Source of the DNA: Microstegium vimineum
Taxonomy: Eukaryota; Streptophyta; Magnoliopsida; Poales; Poaceae
NCBI GenBank assembly: GCA_022036555.1
Contig: CM039141.1
Span: forward strand, 5,057,773 to 5,121,772
Direction: 5' to 3'
Length of the DNA: 64,000 bases
Shown here piece after piece: positions 33,867 to 46,640 of the stretch (the stretch's first letter is position 1; each line of letters starts with the position of its first letter). A program made the position numbers and the translations under genes. The notes below the pieces were generated by a model that had not been told where the DNA came from, searched no databases, and was given only the letters and a program-made list of their open reading frames with translations.

Positions 33867-34160
33867 TCACCTCTCAGATGCACGCAGCACGGAATCACGG
33901 ATACCGTTCCAGTCCATCTCGTGAACAAAAAGTAGCGGATCTGAAGTCAGATGCATTGCACTTGCGCTAGCACTAAACAGTGTGACCTGGATGGCAACTC
34001 CAGTGTCCAGCAGTTCTGCAGTAATTGGTAGTACCTTCCATGGTACACTGTCGTCAAATCTCCAGTTAGCAGAACCATCAGTTGGTTGGATGGAGTATCT
34101 CATATACGGACCATATATAACAAAGCTCTCACTGTTAAATCCAAGTTTAAGATTTTGGTT
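33867..34160 (-). pseudogene. Coding-like fragment of an unrecognised gene
   Basis: On the minus strand a frame of about 95 residues runs from near 34160 to a TGA at 33869-33867. It reads like real protein: GFNSESFVIYGPYMRYSIQP, then SANWRFDDSVPWKVLPI, and later LLFVHEMDWNGIRDSVLRAS. Amino-acid use is balanced and there is no low complexity. It may be a terminal exon, or it may splice at GAGAG|GTGATG (33871/33870) into 33.8-33.5 kb. No plausible 5' exons were seen in the AT-rich DNA above it, so I call it a gene fragment. The family is unknown to me. Confidence 0.35.
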
Positions 34161-37100
34161 CCTTCCCCCAAAAAAAAAAAATCTTTAAGATTTTGGTTTG
34201 AATTTGTTGATGCATACAACTTTTATTTAGAATTCAAAAGTATTTAAAATTAAATTTAATGGCTACAATTTTTTGATATAAATATTGTAATAAAAGATAG
34301 ATTATATGCCAAAAATCTAATTTAACTTTAAAAAAAATATAATTTTAAAATCATGTCTTATATTTTGAAACATATAAGATTAGAGTATACCAATAAGTGG
34401 AAGGTTGTAGGTCTGTCGTCTTTATTTGTTTGGAGATTTCATACATGGTACTATAAATATCAATAAATGGAGATTTCAGTCTTTCGTACCTGCTAGCAAC
34501 GTGTCATCTCCGAAGAACCGACCAAAGATTATTGCTTTATTAGTTGCTTAAACGAACAACCCTTTTGCTTTGGCTCGGATCGGATGCAACCGGCCAAATA
34601 GATAATTGGGCACGAGTGTGCTTCGATGTGACCTCCCCGTACGTTTCAAATTGCCCACTACCTCGAAAAGAACATAAACTTACTTCTACCTCTAATCAAA
34701 TTATTTAAAGATTTTATCAAATTTATAGGAAATAGTAGAAATATTTATGATGTGGAATGAGTATATTATGAGATTATTATCTTACAAGAAGAATTTAGTG
34801 ACACTTTTTTGGTCTTATAAATAATTAATATTGATATTTTTATACAAACTTAGTTATATTCAATTTGTTTGATTCAATGCTATGCCTAAATCATAGCGTG
34901 GGCACAGGGTTAAAATCATAACTAAATATTGATTCAATTTTGTTGCCCGAGATCTTTGCGGTAGCTGTTAGTGCCACATTACCGTGGTTACTTGTTAAAG
35001 CTTGAAGCTTACTGTATTGCGAATAGTTTAGATAACGGAGCACGAGTAAAGGGCAAAGCTCTTGGACAAACTGACCGATTTAACTTTTTTAATTTGTTCA
35101 CTTCTCCTATTTATAAGAGTGTAATTAAACTAGGGAGATTGACATTCTTCCTCCTGTTGGGAAGACTAATTATGATTTTATCTTGTTTATTTAACTTTAT
35201 GATTTACCCCTCGTTTGTTAAATCCAAAGCCACCATTCGCATCTCTTCTAGATTTTGTTAGTTGGAGGTCAAATAAATGAATTGAAGAAAAGGAAATTTT
35301 CATCATCATCAATAAACTTAAAAGGCAATGCTAACACGGTATCAACTTATACTAGGCCTCCCAACTCCTGCAGATGGTTAGTTAATTATATGAACCGGCT
35401 AAAATTTGATTGGATATGAAATATTTTGCAAATTTTGTTGTAAAAATTCTTTCAAGATATTGCCGAAATATTTGGTTTCAAAAGTAGTGTTTAGAATACA
35501 AATTACTAAAAAAACACATGAGCAAATTCACATAGAAAATTTAGTGTTTTTTAGCTGAAAGGACGGTTGACTTCTGCGAACGGGACATGGGCAAACTCTC
35601 CTTTTTTTTCTGAAAGGTAGAGGAAAATTGGCAACGTTAAATAAATAAGGGTAAAATTATTATAATTAAACTTCAAAATATAGGTGCCATAATACTACAT
35701 TGAGCACGAAACTGTATGATAGCTCCTACCTCACCAGACCACACTAAAGTAACCAAACTGGCACGCTTAATTAGTCCAAAAAAAAAGAATATTAGAGTAC
35801 GGAGCATATACACGCGTAACATTTTCCGCGTGCAAGTTCTCTGAATTATGAAACTATATCAGCACGTCAGGCACCACGTAGGGGTTTAGTCACCAGCATC
35901 ATCCACTGGAATCAATTATACCTTGCTAACAATGAGACATAGGAGAAGACAACACATGACATGAAACACCACCATATAGTATAGTGTATTATTTTTGGTG
36001 CCTCAGCTCACTTCAATTATGGAGTGGATTAGATCAGATGTTAAAGTCTAATTATAGAGTACAGGCACATCCTTGACGATAAAGATTTGAAAGGATTTCA
36101 ATAATTCAGCATGTATATAAATTTGTGACGCCAGAGTTCAAACCGTTATAGCTGGAGTGGATTCATTCACACACAGCTCCACAACCACAACCACCTCCTT
36201 GTCAACAAGTAATTTCTGGCGATTAGCTTTTATATGTCGGGCTCGGGCCTCCTTTCTTTTTCTCCTCTCTCTCTATCTCTCTCTCTCTCACTCTCTCCTT
36301 AAGGAAAATGACACATTTAGTTTTTTTACAAAAGATATGGTGACATATTGTGATTAAGTATTGGTTTTCCCTAATTTTATTAGCAAGACAGTCAATTAAT
36401 TTAGTAATTTCAGTCCGTTTTATTAGCAAAGGAAATTTTGGAACCAACCTCTATTTTTTTGAGCAATGGCCCCTATAAATGGCATTGCATGGTCTAGTTC
36501 TATTTTTTTGAAGTGATGTTGACTTGATATGCGTAATTTACTTTTTTGAAGTGATGTTGAGTTGATAGTGAAGGTGCGCAATTTACTCTCTCTTTTTTTA
36601 GAATAGGTGCGCAATTTACTCTTGAGCAACAATTCACCTTTACGCAATTCACTTTATATGTCAATACAATGATCGATCCACGATTATTTTATTCAGTTGT
36701 GTTTTCCAGATTTGAATTGAACTGATATGTTCGCTTGACTTATTAGTCGGCTTATCAGTCACCAAATCAATGTTTTTTATCTCACAACAAAACATCAAAA
36801 AACAACATCATCCAGCTTATCAATCATCAAAACAATCAGCCGAACAGTACGTTCCGCTTATATTGAGTTGCATGCATTGGCAGGCAAATTTAACCCAAAA
36901 ACACTTTTCCTTTGTTCGTTTAAACTATTTATAGGTTGTTTTAACTTATTCTTTCTTATAAAATATTATTTAATTAGCCGGAATCAGTCGATTTTTATAC
37001 CTCGTAAGAAAGGTGGACAAATCACTTTATATTTCAAAATACATGGGCACGACAGTGCGCGCAGTAACTGAGGCAAACAAATTCGTGTCCATTGGAACGA

Positions 37101-37369
37101 GCCATCTATCCATTTTCACAACGGGCCGCGCCATAAAAAAAACACGGATCAATGCAATGGGCTGAGTTTATATTACACAAACCTTATTAATTAGGGAGTA
37201 GGTTCCGGTGCGGCACATATTAATAAGTGCTTTAATCAGGTACACCGTGCACATTAATTAATTCCACACAAGGCAGTTTCAGTTTGCACGTCACGAGATG
37301 CACGCATTACGTGGCCGTGAGCCCAAGACAGACGGTTAATAATTTGTTGGTACGTAGTAGTAGAATTAT
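34161..37369. other. AT-rich intergenic, decayed repeats
   Basis: About 3.2 kb with no coding signal. It contains a CT microsatellite at 36262-36297, small direct repeats near 36500-36620 (TTGAAGTGATGTTGA twice, GTGCGCAATTTACT twice) and a run at about 36730-36850 rich in TCATC/CAGC words that resembles the inner part of a MITE. Confidence 0.4.
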
Positions 37370-38689
37370 TCAGGCAATCACTGTGGTCTCGACGGCGGCG
37401 GACCGGAGGACGGCCTCGACGTGGTCGCCGGCGGCGGCGGTGGTCTCCCAGAGCTCCGGCAGCGCCTCCTTGATGTTGTGGATGCTCTCCAGCGCCACGT
37501 CCGCCCCTGGCACCAGCGCCGAGCTCCCCACCTGCCATATATGCCTGCTGCTGTCAGCATATCGATCTGTAGTGAGAGAGACTGATCGATGAGAAAGGGT
37601 AGGCTTACGATGACGGTGTGGAAACCGGCGGCCTTCCCGGCGGCGATGTTGCGCGCGCTGTCGTCAAAGAACACCGTTCTCTTGCCGTCGAGCTTGGCGA
37701 TGTCGATGACGGCTTCCATGGACTCCAGCGAGGGCTTGCACAGGATTCTTCCTCCCCTGCCATCCTTCTTCTCGGTTGGCGGCGGGTTTAGGGTCTCGAA
37801 GCAGATGATCCCTTGGAAGCAGTCATCGAGGCCGAGCTTCTCCAGCACTCTGCTCGCATGGGCCTTGTCAGAGTTGGTGAAAATCTGCAGACGAGCATAA
37901 GCAAGCAGTTGTAGTTTCAGATGACACAGCATCAGCACCATCCATCAATTGTACTAGTCCTTGTTGATGGAAAGTTGGAAAATAAAGATGAATTAATTCA
38001 TTTGGGCATGCAATCAGAATGAATTAATTGAAATAAAAAGGAGGAGGGCTCGGGCTCACGCACGATCTTCCTCTGCGGCAGGGAAAGCAGCAGCTGCCTG
38101 AGCACCGGGTCAGGCTTCAACTTCTCGTACGGCAGCGTCCCGTGGACGCAGGCGTGGAAGTCGTCGTAGTCCAAATCGTACCCCAAAACCTATATATGAT
38201 CCAAATCAGGAAAGATATATAAACGAAGCAGAAGTTCTTGAATTGATGAAATGAAACGAAGGGCATGGGCATGCATACCTTGAGGCCGGCCATTGTAGTT
38301 CCATGCTCCCTGTACAGGTCCAAGCACATCTTGGGGACCTGCCTCTCCTCGATCCCAAGCTTGTTCACCATGTACTCTGCAGTTTATTCAGTCGTTATAC
38401 TATAATACTGCAAAACTACTGTACCAGATAGCATAGCACTGAGATTTGCATACCCTGTATGTTGTTGCGGCATGCTAAGTTGATGCCAAGGCTCAGTGGG
38501 TACAGAGTGTCATCCATGTCTGCGAGTGCAAGGCCGGCCAATTTATTTATTTGTTTGTTTCAGAAGAATTCCATGCAAATGCAAATGCAAACAAACAAAG
38601 AGCACCAGGGCTCTCATGCTGGATGGATTCATTTGGTCCTCACCGAACAGCAAGCAGTCGAACTTGGCTCCGGCAGCGTACTGCTCCAT
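37370..38689 (-). CDS. HAD-superfamily hydrolase, pyrimidine 5'-nucleotidase (SDT1-like)
   Basis: Six exons on the minus strand: 38689-38644, 38519-38454, 38376-38279, 38189-38064, 37884-37609, 37531-37370 (stop TGA), giving 257 residues with every phase matching. HAD motifs: DMDDT (16-20; nucleophile Asp16 and acid Asp18), IFTNSD (113-118; motif II Ser/Thr), KPS (162-164; motif III Lys) and FFDDS (184-188; motif IV acidic pair). An alpha-helical cap (about 38-110) lies between motifs I and II. This layout matches the plant/yeast SDT1-PHM8 group, cytosolic phosphatases acting on pyrimidine nucleoside monophosphates. Plant annotations often call it 'suppressor of disruption of TFIIS'. Substrate is inferred. 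A TATA box is at 38848-38855. Exon 4 uses the donor ATC|GTGCGT, which joins to give the conserved RKIIFTNSD. Confidence 0.9.
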
Positions 38690-38847
38690 CTTCTTCGCCG
38701 TCAGTGTCTGCACTAGCTAGGCCACTATGTACTACCAAATGCAAAGCACAGACTACAAACGGAAGCACAGCCACAGCTACAATGACCTGCAGCTGCAGAG
38801 GTTGGTTGGTTGCTTGATGGCGCCTGCATACCGCATAGCAGGCTGCC

Positions 38848-38855
38848 GTATTTAT
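38848..38855 (-). promoter_or_regulatory. TATA box of the HAD phosphatase gene
   Basis: The minus strand reads GTGTATAAATACGG here, about 160 bp upstream of the ATG at 38689. Motif and distance are typical. Confidence 0.5.
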
Positions 38856-38899
38856 ACACGAAAAAACAGGCCGCGGCTGGCTGTTTGTTGGAGGATGAC

Positions 38900-39980
38900 A
38901 GGCACGCACGCATACGCATGACAGCGACGTCAGTCAGTGGGGGCTGTTCCATTCAGTGACGTGTGTTTCTGAATTTACTACTACTACTACTAGGTTTTAC
39001 GGGCCCTCCGGCAGTACCTTTGAGAGCATGTTGGACTAACGGTTTATGTGGCTTACGTGCCTTGGTTGTTTTGTTACGAAAGAGCTGATAAGTTAAATGA
39101 GCAGGCGTAAATAGTTCTCGAAACTCAGATAATGACAGTCATTCGATGCATATGCATACTCTAAGGGATCTCTACTTAAACTATACCCCAGGGCAGGGGC
39201 AGGGATTCCTGCTTTACTCGTCATCCTCCACGACAGAGAGACTACGACTCCGAGTGCTCTCCGACGCGACGTCCAGTTCATGGAGATGGATCGGATGCAA
39301 TTATGCAAGCGCAACCGACCTGGTGTGCATGATTTTTGGGCATTGGTTTTTGCCGGTGCATACAGCATACAGGCAGGCAGGCAGGAGCGGGTCGGCAGGA
39401 TTCGTGACGATTTGTGTGTGTTGCTGGGATCACTCGGCAATCGGCATGGCCTGTGCTATGTTGTGCTGTGCTGTGCTGTGCTGGAAAGGAATCAGATCAG
39501 ACGATGATGGGGTTGCCTTTGCCTTTCAGAGTAGGTAATAAAGCTTGTGTCTCCTCTGAATGGCATTTCTTAGGACGGAAGGGCGCTCCGGCGGTGCCAG
39601 TGCGGTAGAATCAAATCGCTCTCGTTCGCTTTGGACATTGGACATGGCGTGGCGACCTGTCCAAGCCTTCCTAGGCGTAGTAGGAGACGCGAGGGGCTCT
39701 CTGTGTCTCTCCCCGTCTCCGTCCTTTGCCGTTTTTTTTCCTCCCTCGTCTCTCTCAGGTCAGATCAGGCGGCGACGGCGAGGCGACGCGTCCTGCTTGC
39801 CACCGCAACCGATTCCACGAGGTCAGGTCATGGCCATGGCCATGGCCGTCGCAGTCGCCGTCGCCTGTCACCTTTGTTAAAATCTCTACTAATGATGCCC
39901 GGTTACTGTGAGGGGCATCTCATTTCTTTCTACTAGGGGTGCAAACAATTGATCTTTAGGTGCACCTCCAAATCTCTTTA
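38900..39980. other. Intergenic, no gene seen
   Basis: It holds short simple repeats (CTA near 38977, TGTGC near 39456-39482, ATGGCC/GTCGCC near 39829-39860). A GC-rich patch at 39570-39880 has overlapping open frames without recognisable content. Confidence 0.4.
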
Positions 39981-40038
39981 GTGTAAATATTTGTACTACT
40001 TCTTAATAAAAATTGAGAAGTAGTACAAATATTTACAC
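39981..40038. repeat. Perfect 23-bp foldback (hairpin) with 12-nt loop
   Basis: The arm at 39981-40003 (GTGTAAATATTTGTACTACT...) is exactly complementary to 40016-40038. Outside the stem, AGGGGTGC (39936) and GCACCCCT (40044) form a second, interrupted pair, so the whole about 115 bp is probably a small foldback element. A larger element with AGGGGTGC ends is an alternative. No coding content. Confidence 0.8.
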
Positions 40039-40059
40039 CAGAGAGGCACCCCTACTTTC

Positions 40060-40839
40060 TACCTATTGGCCCGTCAATTGAACAACCTGTGTTGTGTCCG
40101 TCACTGACACGTGAGAGGTTAGACCGCTGCCCTGCCACGTGGAGGAACTAAACTGAAAGTCTAGGACGCTGGCAATATTGCATATTCATCTCTTTTTTTT
40201 TTTCATCATGCATCCAAGACTCTAGATGGAAAAAACAAAATATCATGATAAAAAATAAAACAAGATCAAACTGGTCGCCTCGGGAATGCATTACAAAAAC
40301 TGACCATCTCCATCGTTCCGATTATGTTAGGTACGTGTCCTATCTTCTGATGTTGTAAATATTAGCACTCTTCTATATACACTGTATCAAAATTTAAGGT
40401 AGTCCAGAATCGCATCATTTACTCAGAACGGAGGTAGCCCCTGACCCACAAGCTGCTTCAACCTAAAAGTTTGACAACCCTAAGGGCAGACATCGTGACT
40501 ACAGTTTATTCAAATCAAAACGGTGTGTCGCGACAACAGTATTTAGTTCCATCACTTAATAAATGTTCACCATCTGCATTTGGCAGCGCAAGGATGCGCA
40601 CGTATAACTGAATTACAAAATCCCATCGAACGTGTCAGAATGTTAGTGTGATCAACCAAGAAGAAATGTACAGGCTATTGCATTTTCAGTGCACTGGGGG
40701 TTTCAGCATGCCGTGTAGGCATCTGGCCCTGTTGTAGAGCTTCCGCAGGTCGGCTGATTTTTACTCACAGTAGTGAATGTGCTGTGGCCAGATGAAGCAG
40801 TTCGGCTGATTGCTACTGACAGTGGATGGCAGAGCAGGT
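40060..40839. other. Spacer and DOT2 3' UTR
   Basis: No gene seen. The right part (about 40500-40839) is likely 3' UTR of the SART1/DOT2 gene. A lone Stowaway-type end (ACGGAGGTA) lies near 40430. Confidence 0.4.
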
Positions 40840-43800
40840 TCAGTTCTTCGGTTTCTTTGGGACTGGAGGAGGCAGGCTTCCAGGCTTGGCACTTCGTTTG
40901 ATGCCCAGGAAATGCTCGACCTGCCCCAAAAAAAACAGTCAACATCAGATCTCTGAAATTCAGTGAAAATCCCAGGCCATATCACAGGTCGGGATATATA
41001 TATAGCATTTGTCCATCATTAAACAAGTAAGAATATTACAGAATACAACTCGAGATATCACAGGCCAACCTTTTTGTCCCCAAGCATGGGCGTTAGGCCC
41101 CCAGGTAGCTCTGTCCCCAAGGTAGCATAGCCACCAGCATCACTTGTTTGACTAAAATAAACATAGATAAACTAGATTAGTCATCTCATCAGGGAAAAAA
41201 AGAAAAGTTACTACATAACAATACATACATAAAATAAGATAGCTATCAACTTCGATTGGAAGAGGATGATTAACAGCATCTCTATTGGCAACACTCAAGC
41301 TCCCAAACGAGCCATTGGATGAAAAAACAGATGGCTCGTACTCTTATTTATATTGGTATCCCTAGTATATTTCTAAATTTATGGAAGTTACACACATAAC
41401 CATCCATGTGTCCATTAAGTTCCTCCAAAGTCTTAAATCCTTACCAAAGTTCCTCCAGAGTCTCAACTAAAGGCAATAAATCCCTATCAAGTGGGTTTGC
41501 ACTTGATACCTTCCCAAAGCTTAAAAGGCCAACATAAATATCTAGAAAACAATTTTATTTTAACCAATCAAGATTAATAAACAAAAGGAAATTTTAGTGT
41601 AAGAAACAACTGTGTACCATGGCATAATACCAATCAAGGGAGTCACATTTGTAAATATTTCATTGAGGAATTCTAGGATATCAAAACAATTTGGCAAGCT
41701 TAGTAGGCTAGTAGCATCAATGAAAACTAAAGTACAAACTGTGGAGGTCATAAGCATGTTGTGAGCATACCCTGTTTTTGCATTGCCACTTAAAATGAGG
41801 TATGGTGTTTGGTTGCGAGATTGAGCCTCTCTCATCTTTTCCGCAGCCAATAATGGTGTGTCAGAAGATTTCATATGCTTGGCTTTCATCTCATCGTGGT
41901 ATTTCTTCTGGCGTTTTTCTTGTTTCATTTTACCTGGCCCCTTGCCATGAAACACGTGTGAAAGACGACGGAATGCCTCCTTAGGTGTCATCTGAGGGGG
42001 AGAAAACACATAGTTCAGGATAAACATTGTCATTTTTTCACATCAAATCTCCCAGCCGTCAAATAAATTGCAAGAATAGCACCAAAAGAGAAATGATTAT
42101 CATGGTGATGAAAAGAAGATAGTGCTAGCAATCTATATAAAGTTAATTCTTGCCAAAATCATTAAAAACACAAAATTTATGTTGTGTCTATGCATCATTG
42201 AAACCCGGGTGGGAGTGGGCAGGACAGGACGTGCCTCAGTACTTACCACTCTACCAAATTCATCTAATCTTTCAATGCGAATGTCTTGAGGCCCATCCTC
42301 CACACCTAGAAGCTTGCTCTTTTTCTTGTCTGTAGTTCTGCCTCCCCAATCTGTTCCCTCATTGAGGCTTCCTCGCTCCTTAAGAATCTTCAAAGCACCA
42401 GCTAAACCCTTGCCTACTGCAACTTCATGTATAACCTCATCCGGTTTGACTTCATCCTCTTCAACATTGGTTGGTATTTCTGTCAGATTTTCCTCTTCCA
42501 TCTCTGCCAGCCCATTACCGTCATCTTTTGCAAGATTATCTGAAGGCATGGCAACATCATCTTGATCCATGAACACATCGTCTTCTGGCTTGCGTGTTCC
42601 TGGTAAAAGATAACAGCAGTAGTCAATACTTCAGACCTCATTATCACTAGGACTAATAAACTCTATCACACGTCTTAAAAAAAATTATATGGAAAGGTTA
42701 CCTTGATTCAATTGTAGTCCCCACACAAACTCTTCCATCTCAGTGATAACAACCTTATTCTGTTCTGAATCTCCTTCTGCGGCTTCTGTATCCTCCTGAC
42801 TCTTGGTTGCCGTAGCCAGTTCAACTACGGACTGAGGACCAGAAGCGGAAACCCTTTCCTGCATCCTTAGAGCCAACTTTCTTGCTTGCTCCAGAGATTT
42901 CTGCAGATCTTCATAATCATCACCGAAAACAAGTTGTTCTTCTTCACCCGGTTTAGTAGGTGCAGTTTTCTCCTCGCGCAATGCTCTTGATGCTGCTTCA
43001 GCCTTTGCAATGGCAGTTTGATATGCACTATTTCTCTTTTCAGCATCAACCGCTTGCTCTTCCTCCCTAGCGGACTGTCTCTTTCCATCGTTCCTGGACC
43101 CACGATCAGCGGCCCCCAATCCAGAAGCAATTGCTTCTGCCTCAAGTGCATCCAAATCCAGCTTCTCCTTCTTCCTCAGGGATTTCTTTTTCTTTGGTTT
43201 TTTAAATTTAAGCATTTCATCAGGGGTAAAATAGTCTGTTGACATCTTTGTGGTGGAAGTAAGGTCTTCTGTCTTTTTCTGAACATGAACACCTTCAATC
43301 CTTTTCCGGAGCTGGCAAAAAAAACGTGTATCAGTTCATGCAGTGCGCCAGCAGAGTGTATTTGTATTATCCCAAGAAACAAGGGAGATGCTGCTAGTGA
43401 AATATTATGGTTTATTGGACAAAATAAAAATCACCTCTTCTAGCTTCTTTTCTGCTTCACCGGTGAAACGTCCACCTTCATCAAGTGTCACACCCTGATA
43501 AGTTAAACACAATACAATTACAGAAAATCCTGGAAATGCAAGCAAATGAAGCTAAACAGAATGTTTACCTCATCTTCCATTTGGTCATCATAATGTGACA
43601 GCATCGACTTCTTTGACAATGAATCATCGCTGAACCTACAAATAACCAATAAAATGAAGATTAGCGGACAAATCTATGAGACAATAGCAACAACCAACAG
43701 CCATGTTATGTGCATAGTGAACTTACTTGTCATCATAAGTTCCTTTTTTCTTTGAAGCCTTATAAGCTTCATCTCTTTGTTTCTGCTCACCAATCTCAAT

Positions 43801-45956
43801 GTTCTCAAGCATATCAGCGTCTACAAATTATTTTCTTTTAGAGAAAATGTTCAGACTGAGAAAAGAGAGGGGGGAGAGAGAGAGGAACCTTTACCTTCAT
43901 TGATATCCCCATTGGCAAGAATACTCTGATCTTTGAGAGTCATGACAACTGCGCCACCTTCCAAAACCTTATCAAGGCCATGAAGAACCTTAACACCAGA
44001 TAAGTGCTCTGTTTTCCCAAAACAAAAAACAAAGGCACTTGTAAGTTGTAACCATGATTGCAATTCAAAGTATATTAAAAACAACTGGTTGTATCAACCC
44101 CAAAAAAATGTAGCAGTTAGCCGACTATTAACAGTTCCAAGGAAAAAAATCTTTGCGACAAAAGATTTGTATATCACTACCTCCAACTTCTGTATCTTCC
44201 TCTTCATCATCGTCGCCATTTTCTGCCAAGATATTATCCTGACATCCAAACAGATTAAGGTTATTGAAGGACGCATACCTCATGACAGTATATACAAAAA
44301 CAATTGGCAATAGTAACCTGTTCCTCCAATTGTCGTGCAAGGCGTATTGCTTTCTCCCTTTCAGCTTGCTTTTTTTCATCAAGTTTACGACTCTTTCCCA
44401 CCCATGACAGTATCTCAGAAGCCCCATCAGTACCATCCAGTATTCCTCCTTCCTTTTTGTCCTTCAATCTTTCCTCCTTTGCCCTACAGGAAATAGCCTG
44501 ATTTAGAAATTATTTGCATGTTTCATTGCTTAATAGCAAGATTTGACAGCAAGAGAAAACATTATAAACCTAGCTTGATCATGATTAACAAGCTCCACTG
44601 CTTAATAAGTGATGATAAAGATGGAAAAGGGAAGCAGAACTAAATCATGATATACTTAGCTGTACTCTGTTGAACAGAAACAGAGATTATTAGTTGATTC
44701 AGGAATGATATACAGATCGCTAACAGATACACCATCCATATTTAAATACATGGCATTTAGGACAAGCTAATTAGTTCTAAAAATGGAGTACAATATATGA
44801 CAACCACGGCTTACACTGAATGGCCATGGTTCATTAGTGTTGCCTAAAGTCTTAAGCCCTATAAGATGTTCCTTGAACTTGCATGTTATTTATGCTTTAC
44901 AATCCATGTTCTTCAGTGTAAAGGTTTCTCTGTTCATAATTTCAACATCAGTAAGGCTGTATTTTCCAAGTTGTTCTAACCTGGGAACCTTCAAAGTTGT
45001 ACAGGTTTATAACAACACAAGACTGGTTTCATGTGCGCATTAAATGTGCTGGAGACAGCCATCAGCCAAAACTTTGCCTAACTAATGAATATGGATGCAA
45101 CAAGTAAAATAAATCATACAAAAATTAGACGTATTTGCAATGTTGGTTGATTATGCATAAATGCTGTCTTGAGTTAACCTATGTATCAGCAGAGAAGGTG
45201 ACCAATTAAACGTGGCAGGAAGACAATGCTCGTGAGAATATTATTAATTCCATTGAGTCACTCTATCACTTACATATATATCATTATGAACTGAGGCAAA
45301 TGGCAACATACAGTTGCTCAACACGCTATCAAATATATGAAGAAGGAAAGACCAAGGAGTTACCTTGCAATGCGATCCCTGAGCTCATCTGCTGCGGGCT
45401 GCTCAGCATCCCCTGAGGCATCAACTCTCTGCTTCTGATCCCCCTTGTCGCCCTTGGATGAATCTGGATCATCTTCTCCACGACCCTTCCCCCTTGACTT
45501 CTCCTCCCTCTCTGTCCTATCCCTGTCCTTGTCTCTGTTGCGGCTTCTGTCCTTATCCCTGTCCCTCCGCTCCCTTTCCTTATCGCGCTCTGCTTCCTTA
45601 TCCCGGTCTTTGCCACGGTCCTTGTCACGCTGCCGATCTGGTTCCCGCTCCCGATCCTTTCCCCGGTCACGGTCACGATTACGATCACGCTCTGGCTCCT
45701 TGTCCCGGTCCCTGTGCTTGCTATCCTTATCCCTCTCCCTCTCCCTCTCCCTCTCCCTCTCCCTCTCCCTATCCCTATCCCTATGCTTACCATCATCCTT
45801 CTCCCTTCTCCTGTCGTCCTTCTCTTTCTCCCTGTCCCTTCTTCCACTGCCATTGTAGTCCTTCTCCTCCCTCCTATGCCTCTCCCTCCTCTCCTTGTCC
45901 CGATGCCGCTCACCGCCGTCCAGCTCCATCTCTTGCACCGCAGGGGCGGACGACAT
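40840..45956 (-). CDS. DOT2: SART1/SNU66-family splicing factor (DOT2/MDF)
   Basis: U4/U6.U5 tri-snRNP protein; the Arabidopsis orthologue DOT2/MDF is needed for pre-mRNA splicing and meristem function. Twelve exons (minus): 45956-45364, 44483-44318, 44238-44181, 44008-43895, 43820-43727, 43635-43569, 43494-43435, 43311-42702, 42599-42247, 41991-41771, 41151-41070, 40920-40840, all phase-consistent, 832 residues. N-terminus (about 15-170) is an Arg/Asp/Glu/Lys repeat domain. Then come SART1 hallmarks: EILSWVGKSR, HLSGVKVLHGLDKVLEGGAV, the DMLENIEIGEQKQRDEAYKA block, a Lys/Glu coiled coil, GKGLAGALKILKERGSL, TPKEAFRRLSHVFHGKGPGK, and near the end GTELPGGLTPMLGDKKVEHF with a basic tail. Length fits the family (about 800-820). 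Start: first ATG after a 5' UTR acceptor (TTTTTGCAG at about 45974). Highly confident. Confidence 0.95.
45727..45784. repeat. Hexanucleotide (TCCCTC)n tract coding the Arg/Glu repeat of DOT2
   Basis: About six CTCCCT units followed by TATCCC variants. On the minus strand they encode alternating Arg-Glu/Arg-Asp. A length-variable microsatellite inside the coding region; changes are in multiples of two codons. Confidence 0.9.
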
Positions 45957-46640
45957 GGGTGACCCAATAACTTCTGCAAAAACAAACGAAATTATTAGGC
46001 ATACTACCTATACAGGGTTCCAAAAAGCGGCACTAGGCGCAAGCTTCAGCGCGCTGAAGCCCTAAGCGGACAGGTAACGCTTAGCTTTAGGGCATAAGCG
46101 CTCCCAAAGCGGCGCCACCGCCTTGGTGGAGCAGCGGCTGCTGGCTCCAGCCTTGGCGAGGGCGCGAAGCGACTGGCGAGAGCCAGGAGGAGCCGCTGAC
46201 GCCGCCGCCGAGCCCGCCTGGGAATGCTCCGCAGTCGCTACCGACGAATCTACGCAAAACGCGCTGAGAGAGAGCTGCGAGAGATGGAGAAGCTGAAAAA
46301 AAGTAGATCTCACCGGCTCCCCTTCTCACCCGGGATGGACACCGCTGCCCCTGGATCCACGCGCTGCGGCTCCTCCTCCCTCCTCACGCGCGTAGCCAGA
46401 GACGGAGAAGCAGTCCGGCGGCCAGGAACGACGGAGGGAGGCGGGGCGGCGACGAGAGGCGAGACGGCGCGGGGAGCACGGACCGAAGGAGGCTGATGCG
46501 CGCCGTCGCTCGGTGGCGCGACGGAAGGTGTGGGGCAGTCGTGGTAGTCCGAGCGGGAGCGGGAGCGGTGGGGCGGCGGAGAAGAAAAGAGTTCGTGGTG
46601 CGCCGCGGGATCCCCCCGGTCTCTCCACACTCGTGCAATT
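45957..46640 (-). other. DOT2 leader with probable 5' UTR intron
   Basis: The minus strand has a TTTTTGCAG acceptor at about 45974 just before the ATG. GC-rich sequence (46300-46600) is the likely transcribed first exon. A stretch at 46025-46200 rich in AAGCG words is of uncertain origin. No promoter motif was fixed. Confidence 0.4.

Noticed and set aside
45445..45970. Plus-strand poly-Ser/Leu and Pro/Cys frames
   Set aside because: Antisense translation of the hexanucleotide Arg/Glu tract of DOT2.
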